This document shows positions 7,550 to 15,054 of a DNA stretch of 24,437 bases, piece after piece (the stretch's first letter is position 1; each line of letters starts with the position of its first letter). Below the pieces are notes generated by a model. It had not been told where the DNA came from. It saw only the letters and a list, made by a program, of their open reading frames with translations, and made no database searches. The position numbers and the translations under genes were made by a program. The DNA comes from Phycisphaerales bacterium (lineage in GTDB: Bacteria; Planctomycetota; Phycisphaerae; SM23-33): contig PMBX01000063.1 of NCBI GenBank assembly GCA_003153915.1, positions 30,262 to 54,698 on the forward strand. Direction: 5' to 3'.

Positions 7550-7599
7550 CCGCCGTCAGTCGGCGGACCGCCATGCTCACCCCTGCGTGAGCTTTTTTT
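7550..7599 (+). terminator. Intrinsic terminator after the sigma factor gene
   Basis: The stem GCTCAC (7575-7580) / GTGAGC (7587-7592) with a 6-nt loop is followed at once by seven T (7593-7599), a textbook rho-independent terminator on the plus strand. A second, GC-only hairpin CCGCCG / CGGCGG lies just upstream at 7550-7566. The T-run is on the plus strand only, so it does not serve the minus-strand gene that ends at 7667. Confidence 0.85.
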
Positions 7600-7666
7600 A
7601 TCATGTCCTTGCCGCTTGCACCGGCCTGACAGGCCGGATCGGACTGGACCGACTGGCGAGGGTCGC

Positions 7667-8857
7667 TCAGGGCGTTAGCGTCGCCCAGTAGGGGTACGTC
7701 TGCACATGGTCGAACGTCGGGGTGGTGATCGCCGTGGCGCCTCGGCCGTCCGCATCGGCGACGTAGAGGGCCGAGTATCCGTTCCGCCTCACGCCGAAGG
7801 CCACGAGTTTTCCGTCGCTCGATAAGGCCGGATAGTAATGCTCGGTCCCGCCCTTGGAATGTGTGAGTTGTTGAACTTGCCCGTCGGTAGAAACTCGCAT
7901 CAGTTCCACCGACTCTCCCACCTTGGCCGTGTAATAGATCCACTTGGAGTCGGGAGACCAAGTCGGCAAGTCGCTGCCATCGGAATGGAAGTCGGGGCAT
8001 TTGAGCGGTTCGAAGCTGCCGCTGTAATCGCCCCGGTCGGCCAGCTTTCGCAGGCCCGTCCCGTCGGCGCGGACGATGTGCGGGTGGCACTTGTAGTGCT
8101 GGCCGGACAGGAAATGCAGCCACCGCCCATCCGGCGACCAGGTGGGGATGAACTGGAATGTGTGGTTGGGGTCGTCGTCAACCCGGTGCGGATTCGAGCC
8201 GTCCTTGTCGGCGATGTAGACCAGGTAGCTCTTGTTGTAGGCGATATGCATGCCGTCGGGGGAGACGCTACAGCCGTAGGTGAAGCCCTCGGGGCCGCTG
8301 GAGAGGTCCTTCTTATTTCGCCCGTCGATGTCCATGACGAAGGGGTGCTGAATCCCGTTAATCAGGGGCGCGAATGTCACGCGATTGGGGTCGCCCGGCC
8401 AGGGCTTCAGGCCGGCGTTGTAGTTGCTCACCCTCTCGACGGCAGCGAGGTTCAGTATCGTACCGGTGTGGATGTCCACCAGGCAGCTATCCAGCAGCCA
8501 GTTGCCCTCGGTCATGCGGAAGGTCTGATGTTCTTTCTCCCAGGCGTAGTTTTCGGGGCTTTCCCAGGCCAAGCCGATGACCGCCCGCCCATCCGGCCAC
8601 CAGCCGCCAAAGCCAGTCCAGTGGTTCTCGTCGCTGATCCATGAGCCACCGATTTCGCGGCGGCCGGTTCCGTCGGCGCGGATAATCACCGCCCGGCGAG
8701 TCCGCCAGTTGTAGAACTGGCCTCGCGGATCGTCGCACTTCATGTCCGTGTAACCGATAAGGTATTGACTGCGATTGGCCATCCGCTGACTCCTCTGGCA
8801 TCCCGCCAATACAAGTACCACGCCTATTCCTATCCCACAGACCGTCTTGGCCAACAT
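7667..8857 (-). CDS. PD40/TolB-like beta-propeller lipoprotein
   Basis: 396 residues. The N-terminus is a lipoprotein signal: hydrophobic GIGIGVVLVLAGC with the lipobox L-A-G-Cys20. The mature part consists of beta-propeller blades of the PD40 (TolB-like) kind, seen as repeated W/V-S-P-D-G and A-D-G-T-G patterns: VSPDGMHIAYN, WSPDGRWLHFL, WSPDSKWIYYT, LSSDGKLVAFG, each followed by DADG/RADG turns. Such propellers act as periplasmic or surface protein-binding modules; an enzymatic role is possible but no catalytic motif is visible. The start at 8857 is preceded by a good Shine-Dalgarno (AAAGGAA). It is alone on the minus strand and diverges from the membrane protein gene at 9212, so the two may be regulated together from the shared upstream region. 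Confidence 0.85.
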   Translation of the reverse strand: MLAKTVCGIGIGVVLVLAGCQRSQRMANRSQYLIGYTDMKCDDPRGQFYNWRTRRAVIIRADGTGRREIGGSWISDENHWTGFGGWWPDGRAVIGLAWESPENYAWEKEHQTFRMTEGNWLLDSCLVDIHTGTILNLAAVERVSNYNAGLKPWPGDPNRVTFAPLINGIQHPFVMDIDGRNKKDLSSGPEGFTYGCSVSPDGMHIAYNKSYLVYIADKDGSNPHRVDDDPNHTFQFIPTWSPDGRWLHFLSGQHYKCHPHIVRADGTGLRKLADRGDYSGSFEPLKCPDFHSDGSDLPTWSPDSKWIYYTAKVGESVELMRVSTDGQVQQLTHSKGGTEHYYPALSSDGKLVAFGVRRNGYSALYVADADGRGATAITTPTFDHVQTYPYWATLTP

Positions 8858-9211
8858 GGCCGTTCCTTTCTTTCAACCGCCATCACCGTCAAGGGGACGT
8901 CGTGGCAAGGCGAGGTCTCGACTGATACAGGCGGTACGGCGATCATATCGCAACACGGCATATAACAGGATCATCCGCCGGCGGCAACGGCCAAGGCGGC
9001 TTTCCCAAGACGCATCGTGTATCGGCTGCCTGGCGGGATTCCAATTGGTGTTACATTCTCCGCTTTGGTTGCAGGCCCTTCGATATAAGGGATTGTGCCG
9101 CCGGCGGGGATAGGCCAGAATGTCCGGCGAAGCGAGGCTGGCGCTTCCAGGTGGGTGGGAGTATTGTTTCCGCGTGTGTCGGGCCGCAGGCAGTGTGAAA
9201 GGCATGGGCGC
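8858..9211. other. Divergent intergenic region (354 nt)
   Basis: This stretch separates two divergently transcribed genes and must hold both promoters. On the minus strand there is a candidate TTGCCG (8982-8987) with 17 nt to TATATG (8959-8964), giving a leader of about 95 nt for the lipoprotein gene. On the plus strand TATAAG (9084-9089) could be a -10 box for the membrane protein, but I find no good -35 at the right distance. The Shine-Dalgarno GAAAGG (9197-9202) fits ATG 9212. Small open frames here have no recognisable protein features. Confidence 0.45.
8959..8987 (-). promoter_or_regulatory. Candidate promoter of the PD40 lipoprotein gene
   Basis: Read on the minus strand, TTGCCG is followed after 17 nt by TATATG. 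The -35 box starts TTG like the other promoters proposed in this window, but the -10 box matches TATAAT at only four of six bases. Confidence 0.3.
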
Positions 9212-11224
9212 ATGACCATCCGGGCCGTGTTGATCGGCATGTTGCTGGGGCTGGCGATTGCGGCGATGGGCTACTTCAACGACTGGGTGTTGAGGCTCAG
9301 CTTTGTCGCCAGCGACCTGGTCCCCATCGGCGTCTACGGCCTGCTGATGATCGCCGTTTTAGCCGTCAACCCGCTGCTGGGGATCATGCGTAGCCGGCGG
9401 TTCACCGCCGCGGAGTTGGCGGTGATCGTTTCCCTTACGCTGGTGGCCTGCGTGATACCCGGCCCGGGGCTGATGTGGCATCTGGGCAACTCCCTGGTCA
9501 TGCCCCAGTTCTATCAGCAGGTCGAGCCGGGCTGGCGAAGGCATCAGCTCGTGCAATATGTCCCGCCGGTCATGCTGGCGGATGTCTCGGAGGATTACCA
9601 GAAGGTGGTTGGGGGCTTCTGCGTCGGTCTGCGAACCAACAATGACATCGGTCTGGGGGACGTGCCCTGGAACGCCTGGACCAGGACGCTGGCTTTCTGG
9701 TTGCCGTTGATCGCGTTGAGCTTCATCGCGGGGATATGCCTGGTGCTGATTGTTCACAGGCAGTGGGCGACTCGCGAACGTCTGCGATATCCCATCGCGG
9801 CCTTTGCCTCCGAGATGCTGGAGACCCCCGAGGGTAAAGTCCGACCGGCGATCATGGGGAACCCGCGCTTCTGGATGGGCCTGGCGCTGGCGGGCGGCGT
9901 CTTGCTGGTCAACGGTTTTGCGTGTTGGTTTCCCAAGAGCATCCAGATTCCAACACAGTTCGACATTAGTCCGGAGTTGCTCGACCGTTGGCCGGAACTG
10001 ATCAAGATTCCCTTTCCCATTAACCAGGCCCTGATCTTCCGGTTGTTCTTCTCCGCCGTCGGGCTGGCCTATCTGGTCAGCACGGAGATTTCCTTTTCGG
10101 TGGGCGTGAGCCTGTATCTGTATGTGGCGGTATTTATTCTGCTGGCGATATTTGGCGTGACGCCCACCGGGCACTACTTCGAGGGAGGCTCGCAAGGGTT
10201 CCTGCTGTTTGGGGCCTATATCGCCATGGGCATGACGGTCTTTTACCTGGGGCGGCGGTTTTACCTTGCCGTCTTGGCCCGTTCGTTGGGAATACCAATC
10301 GGAGAAAGCGTCGAGACCTGGATTGTCCGGGCCTGTCGCATCGCCCTGGCAGCCGCGGCGACCATTGTTTTGATGCTGACGTGGATCGCCGGCCTGCATT
10401 GGATACTGGCGTGTCTTTTTGTCCTGCTGACCGGGTTGGTCTTCCTGGTGGTAACGCGGATCACGGCAGAGACGGGCATGTTCTTCATTCAACCCAATTG
10501 GCACGCGCTTCCGGTGATCGTCGCCCTGTTGGGCATGGAGGCGGTCGGACCCAGGATGCTGGCCATACTGGCCATGCTGTCACTGGTCCTGACCATTGAC
10601 CCCCGCGTGTGCCTGATGCCCTTGGTGGCCAATGCCCTCAAGATAAGCCAGGACCAGCGCATCAGACCGGCGCGGATCGGCGTCTGGATGGGCGCGGCGG
10701 TCTTGGCGGCGATGGTCGCGGGCGTGGTTGGGACCTTGTATGTCCAGTACAACTACGGGGGGGGCACGCTATACGAATTTGCCAACATGGCCGCCCGGTT
10801 CCCATTCGAGATGCTCCAACGCAATCTCGTCAAGCTGGGTCCGGATTTCGGCGGCGGAGGCCTGCGCGTGGGCAACCTTCATCCGGATTGGAGGATGTTG
10901 TCATTTGCGGGCGTCGGGATGGCGGGCGTGTTCCTTACCGGCGCGATGCGGCTGAGATATAAATGGTGGCCCATTCATCCCGTGCTGTTTTTGGTCTGGG
11001 GGACGCTTCCCAGTGCCCTGTACAGCTTCAGTTTTTTACTGGGCTGGTGCATCAAGGCGGTGATCACGCGCCTGGGAGGCGGGAGGAGCTACCTGGCCTG
11101 GAAGCCGTTGTTCGTGGGGCTGATCGCCGGTGAGTTCCTGGCGGCCATCCTCTGGGCCATCGTGGGGGTGGTCTACTACATCAAGACAGGCACTGCCGGC
11201 CCGATATTCCGCACTCATATGTGA
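9212..11224 (+). CDS. Large polytopic membrane protein, DUF6785/OPT-like
   Basis: 670 residues with roughly 14 hydrophobic membrane segments across its length, beginning AVLIGMLLGLAIAAMGYFNDWVL. It resembles the planctomycete/Lentisphaerae proteins annotated as DUF6785/DUF6784, distantly related to oligopeptide transporters (OPT). Recognisable stretches are the charged loop HRQWATRERLRYPIA (about 185-200), TRITAETGMFFIQPNW near residue 430, and the C-terminal PIHPVLFLVWGTLP with an amphipathic RLGGGRSYLAWKPLFVG stretch. A role in solute uptake is likely from the fold, but no substrate can be read. ATG 9212 is preferred over GTG 9095: it has a Shine-Dalgarno (GAAAGG), and the extra 39 residues would be polar and arginine-rich with no signal. 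It diverges from the PD40 lipoprotein gene, a possible functional partner. Confidence 0.78.
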   Translation: MTIRAVLIGMLLGLAIAAMGYFNDWVLRLSFVASDLVPIGVYGLLMIAVLAVNPLLGIMRSRRFTAAELAVIVSLTLVACVIPGPGLMWHLGNSLVMPQFYQQVEPGWRRHQLVQYVPPVMLADVSEDYQKVVGGFCVGLRTNNDIGLGDVPWNAWTRTLAFWLPLIALSFIAGICLVLIVHRQWATRERLRYPIAAFASEMLETPEGKVRPAIMGNPRFWMGLALAGGVLLVNGFACWFPKSIQIPTQFDISPELLDRWPELIKIPFPINQALIFRLFFSAVGLAYLVSTEISFSVGVSLYLYVAVFILLAIFGVTPTGHYFEGGSQGFLLFGAYIAMGMTVFYLGRRFYLAVLARSLGIPIGESVETWIVRACRIALAAAATIVLMLTWIAGLHWILACLFVLLTGLVFLVVTRITAETGMFFIQPNWHALPVIVALLGMEAVGPRMLAILAMLSLVLTIDPRVCLMPLVANALKISQDQRIRPARIGVWMGAAVLAAMVAGVVGTLYVQYNYGGGTLYEFANMAARFPFEMLQRNLVKLGPDFGGGGLRVGNLHPDWRMLSFAGVGMAGVFLTGAMRLRYKWWPIHPVLFLVWGTLPSALYSFSFLLGWCIKAVITRLGGGRSYLAWKPLFVGLIAGEFLAAILWAIVGVVYYIKTGTAGPIFRTHM

Positions 11225-11336
11225 CGCTGTATGGCGAAGGCAGCCGCGGGCGCGCCCCCGGTGACATAACCGGCCGTTGTGGGTAATGTAGTTTCGGTTG
11301 GTTTGTCGATCCCGGTATCAACGAGAGGGACAATTC

Positions 11337-12302
11337 GTGGCCGATGTTCGCGCGACGGCGTACCGCAACCTTTCCATCATGCTCTCTGCCGGCCTGTCGC
11401 TACTGCGGGCCTTGCAGACAGCATCGCGGGGAGGCGGCTACATGGACCGCTCCTTCCGCCGGCTGGAACTCACCTGTCGGGCCGGCCACAGCCTCTCGGA
11501 TGCGATGGCGGCCCAACCTCGCATCTTTCCTCCGCTGGACGTCATGCTGGTCCGCGCCGGCGACACGTCGGGAAACCTCGCCGAGACGCTCAAGTTGCTG
11601 GCCGATTGGTATGGCCTCTGCCATCGCCTCCGTCAGGCGATTAAATCGGGTCTGGTCTTGCCAGTGGCCATCCTGCACATAGCGGCGCTGATCGGTCCGC
11701 TTCCAGACCTTTTTCTCGGCAACGTCAGCCGCGTGGGCTACGCGCAACAGGTGCTGACGTGGTTATTGTGTTTTTACGTCCCGGCGGCAGTGGCCTGGGC
11801 CATTGTCCGCCTTACCCCAACCCGGGGCGCGCTACGGAGAATCCTCGACTCTTGCGTGGCGATGGTCCCCCTGCTTGGCGAGGCGGTGCGAAACCTGGCG
11901 CTGAGCCGGTTCTGCTGGGCGTTCCACATGCTGCTGCGGTCGGCTGTCCCGGTGGCTCGGTCCATGGACATGGCCATCGACGCATGTGGCAATTGGCCGG
12001 TGGCGAGAATGCTGCGGGGCGGCGCCGCCTCGGCCCGAAACGGCCGTGATGTGTCCGAGGGCCTTTCGCGACGATTGGGTCGGGCCTTCCTGGACGTCTG
12101 GGAAGTCGGCGAGGAAACCGGCACGTTGGACGAGGCCGCCCAGCGTCTTGCCGTCATGGCCGGCGAGACGGCTGAGCGACGCTTCCGTGCCCTGGCGACG
12201 TGGACGCCGCGGATCGTCTATTTGCTCATCCTGCTGCGCATCGCCGCACAGGTGCTGCACAACGCCACGACCGTCGTCAAAACCATCGTGCCGCAATTTT
12301 GA
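11337..12302 (+). CDS. GspF/PilC-like type II secretion / type IV pilus inner-membrane protein
   Basis: 321 residues with two tandem T2SSF domains. The first (about 5-125) holds IMLSAGLSLLRALQTAS and MLVRAGDTSGNLAETLKLLADW; the second (about 185-310) holds WAFHMLLRSAVPVARSMDMAIDAC and VWEVGEETGTLDEAAQRLAVMAGETAE. Hydrophobic spans lie near 105-125, 140-160 and at the C-terminus. These proteins sit in the inner membrane and couple the assembly ATPase to pseudopilus or pilus growth. GTG 11337 follows AGAGGGA at 7 nt, the best ribosome site; TTG 11298 is a weaker longer start. No GspE/PilB ATPase or pilin gene is near, so this is an orphan copy. It is somewhat shorter than typical GspF (about 400), lacking part of the N-terminal extension. 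Confidence 0.85.
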   Translation: MADVRATAYRNLSIMLSAGLSLLRALQTASRGGGYMDRSFRRLELTCRAGHSLSDAMAAQPRIFPPLDVMLVRAGDTSGNLAETLKLLADWYGLCHRLRQAIKSGLVLPVAILHIAALIGPLPDLFLGNVSRVGYAQQVLTWLLCFYVPAAVAWAIVRLTPTRGALRRILDSCVAMVPLLGEAVRNLALSRFCWAFHMLLRSAVPVARSMDMAIDACGNWPVARMLRGGAASARNGRDVSEGLSRRLGRAFLDVWEVGEETGTLDEAAQRLAVMAGETAERRFRALATWTPRIVYLLILLRIAAQVLHNATTVVKTIVPQF

Positions 12303-12365
12303 TGCCGGAGGCCTCCGTCCCGATCCGACGAACTCACAAGCTCACGAAGACACGGCAGGTTCGCT

Positions 12366-12393
12366 GTTGTCCTCGCGACAAAAAAGTTATAAT
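12366..12393 (+). promoter_or_regulatory. Candidate sigma-70-type promoter of trpD
   Basis: A perfect TATAAT (12388-12393) is preceded after 15 nt by TTGTCC (12367-12372), or after 16 nt if GTTGTC is taken. It lies 35 nt before the ATG in a 126-nt gap between genes, and the spacer is A-rich. Confidence 0.6.
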
Positions 12394-12428
12394 CGTATTT
12401 GTGACGCGGGTCGCGCATCCTGGGGGCG

Positions 12429-13466
12429 ATGGAACCGGCGGTTATGGCTGAGTGGAAATTCAACGAACTGCTTCGCTCGCTCCTGGCGGGTGAATCCCTG
12501 GACCGAAACCAATCCCGCTGGGCCTTTTCCCAGATCATGGACGCCCAGTGGTCCGAGGCGCAGGTGGCCGGATTTCTGGTGGCCCTTGCCGCCAAGGGCG
12601 AAACCGCCGACGAGATCACCGGGGCAGCCGAGGCCATGCGACAGCGCGTCACCCGCATCGAAAACGGCGGCTCGGACGTAATCGACACCTGCGGCACGGG
12701 CGGCACGGGCCTGTCCACTTTCAACATATCCACCGCCGCGGCGATAGTCTGCGCCGGGGCTGGCGCCAAGGTCGCCAAGCACGGGAACCGCACCAGCACC
12801 CGCGCCAGCGGCTCGGCCGACGTGCTGGCGGCGCTGGGGGTCAACATAGACGCCTCGCCCGAGTCCGCCGCTCGCTGCCTGGCTGCCGCGGGCGTTTGTT
12901 TCTGTTTCGCCGTCCGCTGCCACCCGGCAATGAAGCACGCCATGCCAATCCGCCGCGCGCTGGCCGTGCGAACTATCTTTAACGTGCTTGGCCCGCTGAC
13001 CAACCCCGCCGGCGCACGACGGCAACTGATGGGTGTCTTCGACGACCGGTTCACCGAGACGATGGCGGAGGTGCTGGGCGCTTTGGGAACCGTCCGCGCG
13101 ATGGTCGTCCACGCAGCCGACGGGCTGGATGAACTTTCCACCACCGGGCCCACGAAAATCGCCGACCTGATCGACGGCAGGGTAACAGTCCGCACTGTCC
13201 GCCCAGAAGACTTCGGCCTTCATCCCGCCGCGATGAGCGACCTTGCTGTCGCTTCCGCCAACGAATCCGCCGAGGTGATCCTCTCCGTGCTGGCCGGAAA
13301 GAGCGGACCGGCCCGGGATATCGTCCTGCTCAACGCCGCAGCCGCGATTGCGGTGGCCGGCCTGGCAGCCGACATTGCCGCGGCCATCCCCATCGCGCGG
13401 GAGGCCATCGACAGCCGCCGGGCGGCAGAGGCGCTGGACAAGCTAATTGCCGTCAGCAACGCCTGA
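12429..13466 (+). CDS. trpD: Anthranilate phosphoribosyltransferase
   Basis: 345 residues, the family's usual length. It joins anthranilate to PRPP, the second step of tryptophan synthesis from chorismate. The helical N-domain (FNELLRSLLAGESL, SQIMDAQWSEAQVAGFLVAL) is followed by the PRPP loop CGTGGTGLSTFNIST (88-102), KHGNRTSTRASGSADVL (117-133), HPAMKHAMPIRR, the strongly conserved RTIFNVLGPLTNPA, and DGLDELSTTGPT. Two conserved spots differ from the common form: GTGG-Thr93 where Asp is usual, and TSTRA (122-126) where forms like SVSSK are common. ATG 12444 is an equally plausible start; neither has an ideally spaced Shine-Dalgarno. No other trp gene is adjacent. It has its own promoter. 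Confidence 0.93.
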   Translation: MEPAVMAEWKFNELLRSLLAGESLDRNQSRWAFSQIMDAQWSEAQVAGFLVALAAKGETADEITGAAEAMRQRVTRIENGGSDVIDTCGTGGTGLSTFNISTAAAIVCAGAGAKVAKHGNRTSTRASGSADVLAALGVNIDASPESAARCLAAAGVCFCFAVRCHPAMKHAMPIRRALAVRTIFNVLGPLTNPAGARRQLMGVFDDRFTETMAEVLGALGTVRAMVVHAADGLDELSTTGPTKIADLIDGRVTVRTVRPEDFGLHPAAMSDLAVASANESAEVILSVLAGKSGPARDIVLLNAAAAIAVAGLAADIAAAIPIAREAIDSRRAAEALDKLIAVSNA

Positions 13467-13535
13467 CCGTTCCCCACGGCGTCACGTGAGATAGCGTCGC
13501 CCGGATGGGCAAGTCAACCATTCCAAGTAGCCACT

Positions 13536-13563
13536 TTTGCCCGCCCGTCGCGGTACGTATAAT
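13536..13563 (+). promoter_or_regulatory. Candidate sigma-70-type promoter of the malic enzyme gene
   Basis: TTTGCC (13536-13541) is separated by 16 nt from a perfect TATAAT (13558-13563). Transcription would start near 13570, leaving a leader of about 60 nt that contains a hairpin. Confidence 0.6.
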
Positions 13564-13583
13564 CCCCACTTCGTTCAACTAGC

Positions 13584-13607
13584 TGTCGGGCGGTATTTCG
13601 CCTGACA
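13584..13607 (+). promoter_or_regulatory. Hairpin in the malic enzyme 5' leader
   Basis: Arms TGTCGGGCG and CGCCTGACA pair over 9 bp (one G-U) around a 6-nt loop GTATTT. It lies between the proposed transcription start and the ribosome-binding region (AAGAAAGAGAG). It could stabilise the mRNA or affect translation; there is no T-run, so it is not a terminator. Confidence 0.5.
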
Positions 13608-13631
13608 AAACAAGAAAGAGAGCAGGCACTC

Positions 13632-15017
13632 GTGGCATCCCAGCAAGCGTTGCACGACCGGTTCGGGCTTCCTCTGGCGTTTTCACTCAGCGCGGTCCTG
13701 GACGACCAGGCCGATCCGCTGGCCAGGCTCCTGGCTGCCATCTCCAAGGCGGGCGGCAGGCTGGGGCACATACAACTCGTTGAACAACCACAAGGAAAAA
13801 CCGTCTACGATTTGCAACTGTTCCTTCGCAACGACGAGCATCTCCAGCAGGTGGCCGCCGCCTGCAAGGCCGTCTCCGGCGTGGAAGTCACGAAACTGAC
13901 GGACCTGGCGATGGAGAGCCACCGCGGCGGGGCCTGCGAGATGCGCTCGCGGACGCCCATCCGATCCAATACCGACCTGCGGGTCGTCTATACCCCAGGC
14001 GTGGCGCGTGTCTGCAAGGCCATCCAGGCCGATCCGGCCAAGGCCAGGCAATTCACCAACATCGCCAACAAGGTCGCCATCGCCACCAACGGCACGGCCA
14101 TCCTGGGCCTGGGCGACATCGGGGCGCTGGCGGGCCTGCCGGTGATGGAAGGCAAGGCCGCCATCTTTTGGGAATTCACCGGCATCAGCGCCGAACCGGT
14201 GCTCATCGACACGCACGATCCCAAGGAATTCGTCAACATCATGGAGAAACTGGCCTGCGGGTTCGGGGCGATCCAGATCGAGGATGTCGCCGCGCCGGAA
14301 TGCTTCTACATCACCCGCGAGTTGGACCGCCGGTTGAAAATCCCCGTCTTCCACGACGATCAGCACGGCACGGCCACCATCGTGCTGGCTGGATTATATT
14401 CGGCGCTGAAGCTGACCGGCAGAAAGATCGACCAGGTTCGCGTGGCCATCAGCGGGGCAGGGGCAGCCGGCACGGCAATCGCCGAACTGCTCCAACTGGC
14501 GGGGGTGGGCGACGTCGTCTTGGCCGACCGGGCGGGCGTGCTGTATCGAGGCCGGACGGAGAACATGAACCCGGAAAAAGCCGCCCTGGCCCAGCGAACC
14601 AACAAGGACAACATCCAGGGAACCCTCGCCGACGCCATGCGAGGCCGGGAACTGTTCATCGGCGTCAGCCAGGCGGGCATCGTCAGCAAGGACATGGTCC
14701 GCGCAATGGCGCCCAAGCCGATCGTCTTTGCCCTGGCCAATCCAGTCAGCGAAATACCGGTCGCCGACGCCTACGCCGCCGGGGCTGCGATAGCCGCCGA
14801 CGGCAGAATGATGAACAACGCCCTGGCCTATCCGGGCATCTTCCGCGGCGCGCTGGATTCCGCAGCGGAGTCCATCACCGTTGAAATGATGCTGGCCGCC
14901 GCGGCCGCGCTGGCGGGCCTGGTGCCACAAGGCCAACTCATGCCCGAAATGATGGACCCCGCCACCCACCAAGCCGTGGCCGAAGCGGTCAAGTCCGCTA
15001 CCGCCAAGAAACGCTGA
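13632..15017 (+). CDS. Malic enzyme with N-terminal ACT-like domain
   Basis: 461 residues. It decarboxylates malate to pyruvate with NAD(P)+. Residues 12-92 look like a small ligand-binding ACT domain (PLARLLAAISKAGGRLGHI, TVYDLQLFLRN, VSGVEVTKL), suggesting control by a small metabolite. The catalytic part follows: Tyr120 in YTPGVA, ATNGTAILGLGDIGALAGLP, Lys175 in MEGK, the metal-binding IEDVAAPECF (Glu217, Asp218) and FHDDQHGTA (Asp242, Asp243), then the NAD-binding SGAGAAGTAIA (from 274) and FALANPVSE. It is of the short bacterial type without the phosphotransacetylase-like domain. GTG 13632 is the start, with a purine-rich site (AAGAAAGAGAG) upstream. It has its own promoter. NAD or NADP preference cannot be told. 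Confidence 0.93.
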   Translation: MASQQALHDRFGLPLAFSLSAVLDDQADPLARLLAAISKAGGRLGHIQLVEQPQGKTVYDLQLFLRNDEHLQQVAAACKAVSGVEVTKLTDLAMESHRGGACEMRSRTPIRSNTDLRVVYTPGVARVCKAIQADPAKARQFTNIANKVAIATNGTAILGLGDIGALAGLPVMEGKAAIFWEFTGISAEPVLIDTHDPKEFVNIMEKLACGFGAIQIEDVAAPECFYITRELDRRLKIPVFHDDQHGTATIVLAGLYSALKLTGRKIDQVRVAISGAGAAGTAIAELLQLAGVGDVVLADRAGVLYRGRTENMNPEKAALAQRTNKDNIQGTLADAMRGRELFIGVSQAGIVSKDMVRAMAPKPIVFALANPVSEIPVADAYAAGAAIAADGRMMNNALAYPGIFRGALDSAAESITVEMMLAAAAALAGLVPQGQLMPEMMDPATHQAVAEAVKSATAKKR

Positions 15018-15054
15018 GACGACCCGCCAGCGATTCGACTATAAAGGAGATATT

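Noticed and set aside
9084..9089. TATAAG as a -10 box for the DUF6785-like gene
   Set aside because: No -35 box at an acceptable distance; the nearest TTG lies only 13-15 nt away with poor match, so I did not list it as a promoter.
8971..9240. Minus-strand open frame (89 codons) in the divergent gap, with a protein-like stretch around IPYIEGPATKAENV
   Set aside because: It overlaps the start of the membrane-protein gene, has no ribosome site and matches no family I recognise. It could be worth a database search but cannot be supported as a gene.
9359..10504. Minus-strand open frame (381 codons) opposite the DUF6785-like gene
   Set aside because: Its composition (Gln, Arg, His, Asp rich, low hydrophobicity) is what antisense reading of membrane-protein codons gives. 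There is no motif and no ribosome site.
12218..13223. Two long minus-strand open frames opposite trpD
   Set aside because: Ser/Arg/Ala-rich and Gly-rich translations without motifs; trpD on the plus strand is unambiguous.
13482..13489. Palindrome TCACGTGA after trpD
   Set aside because: Eight bases is within chance expectation and it has no partner site nearby.
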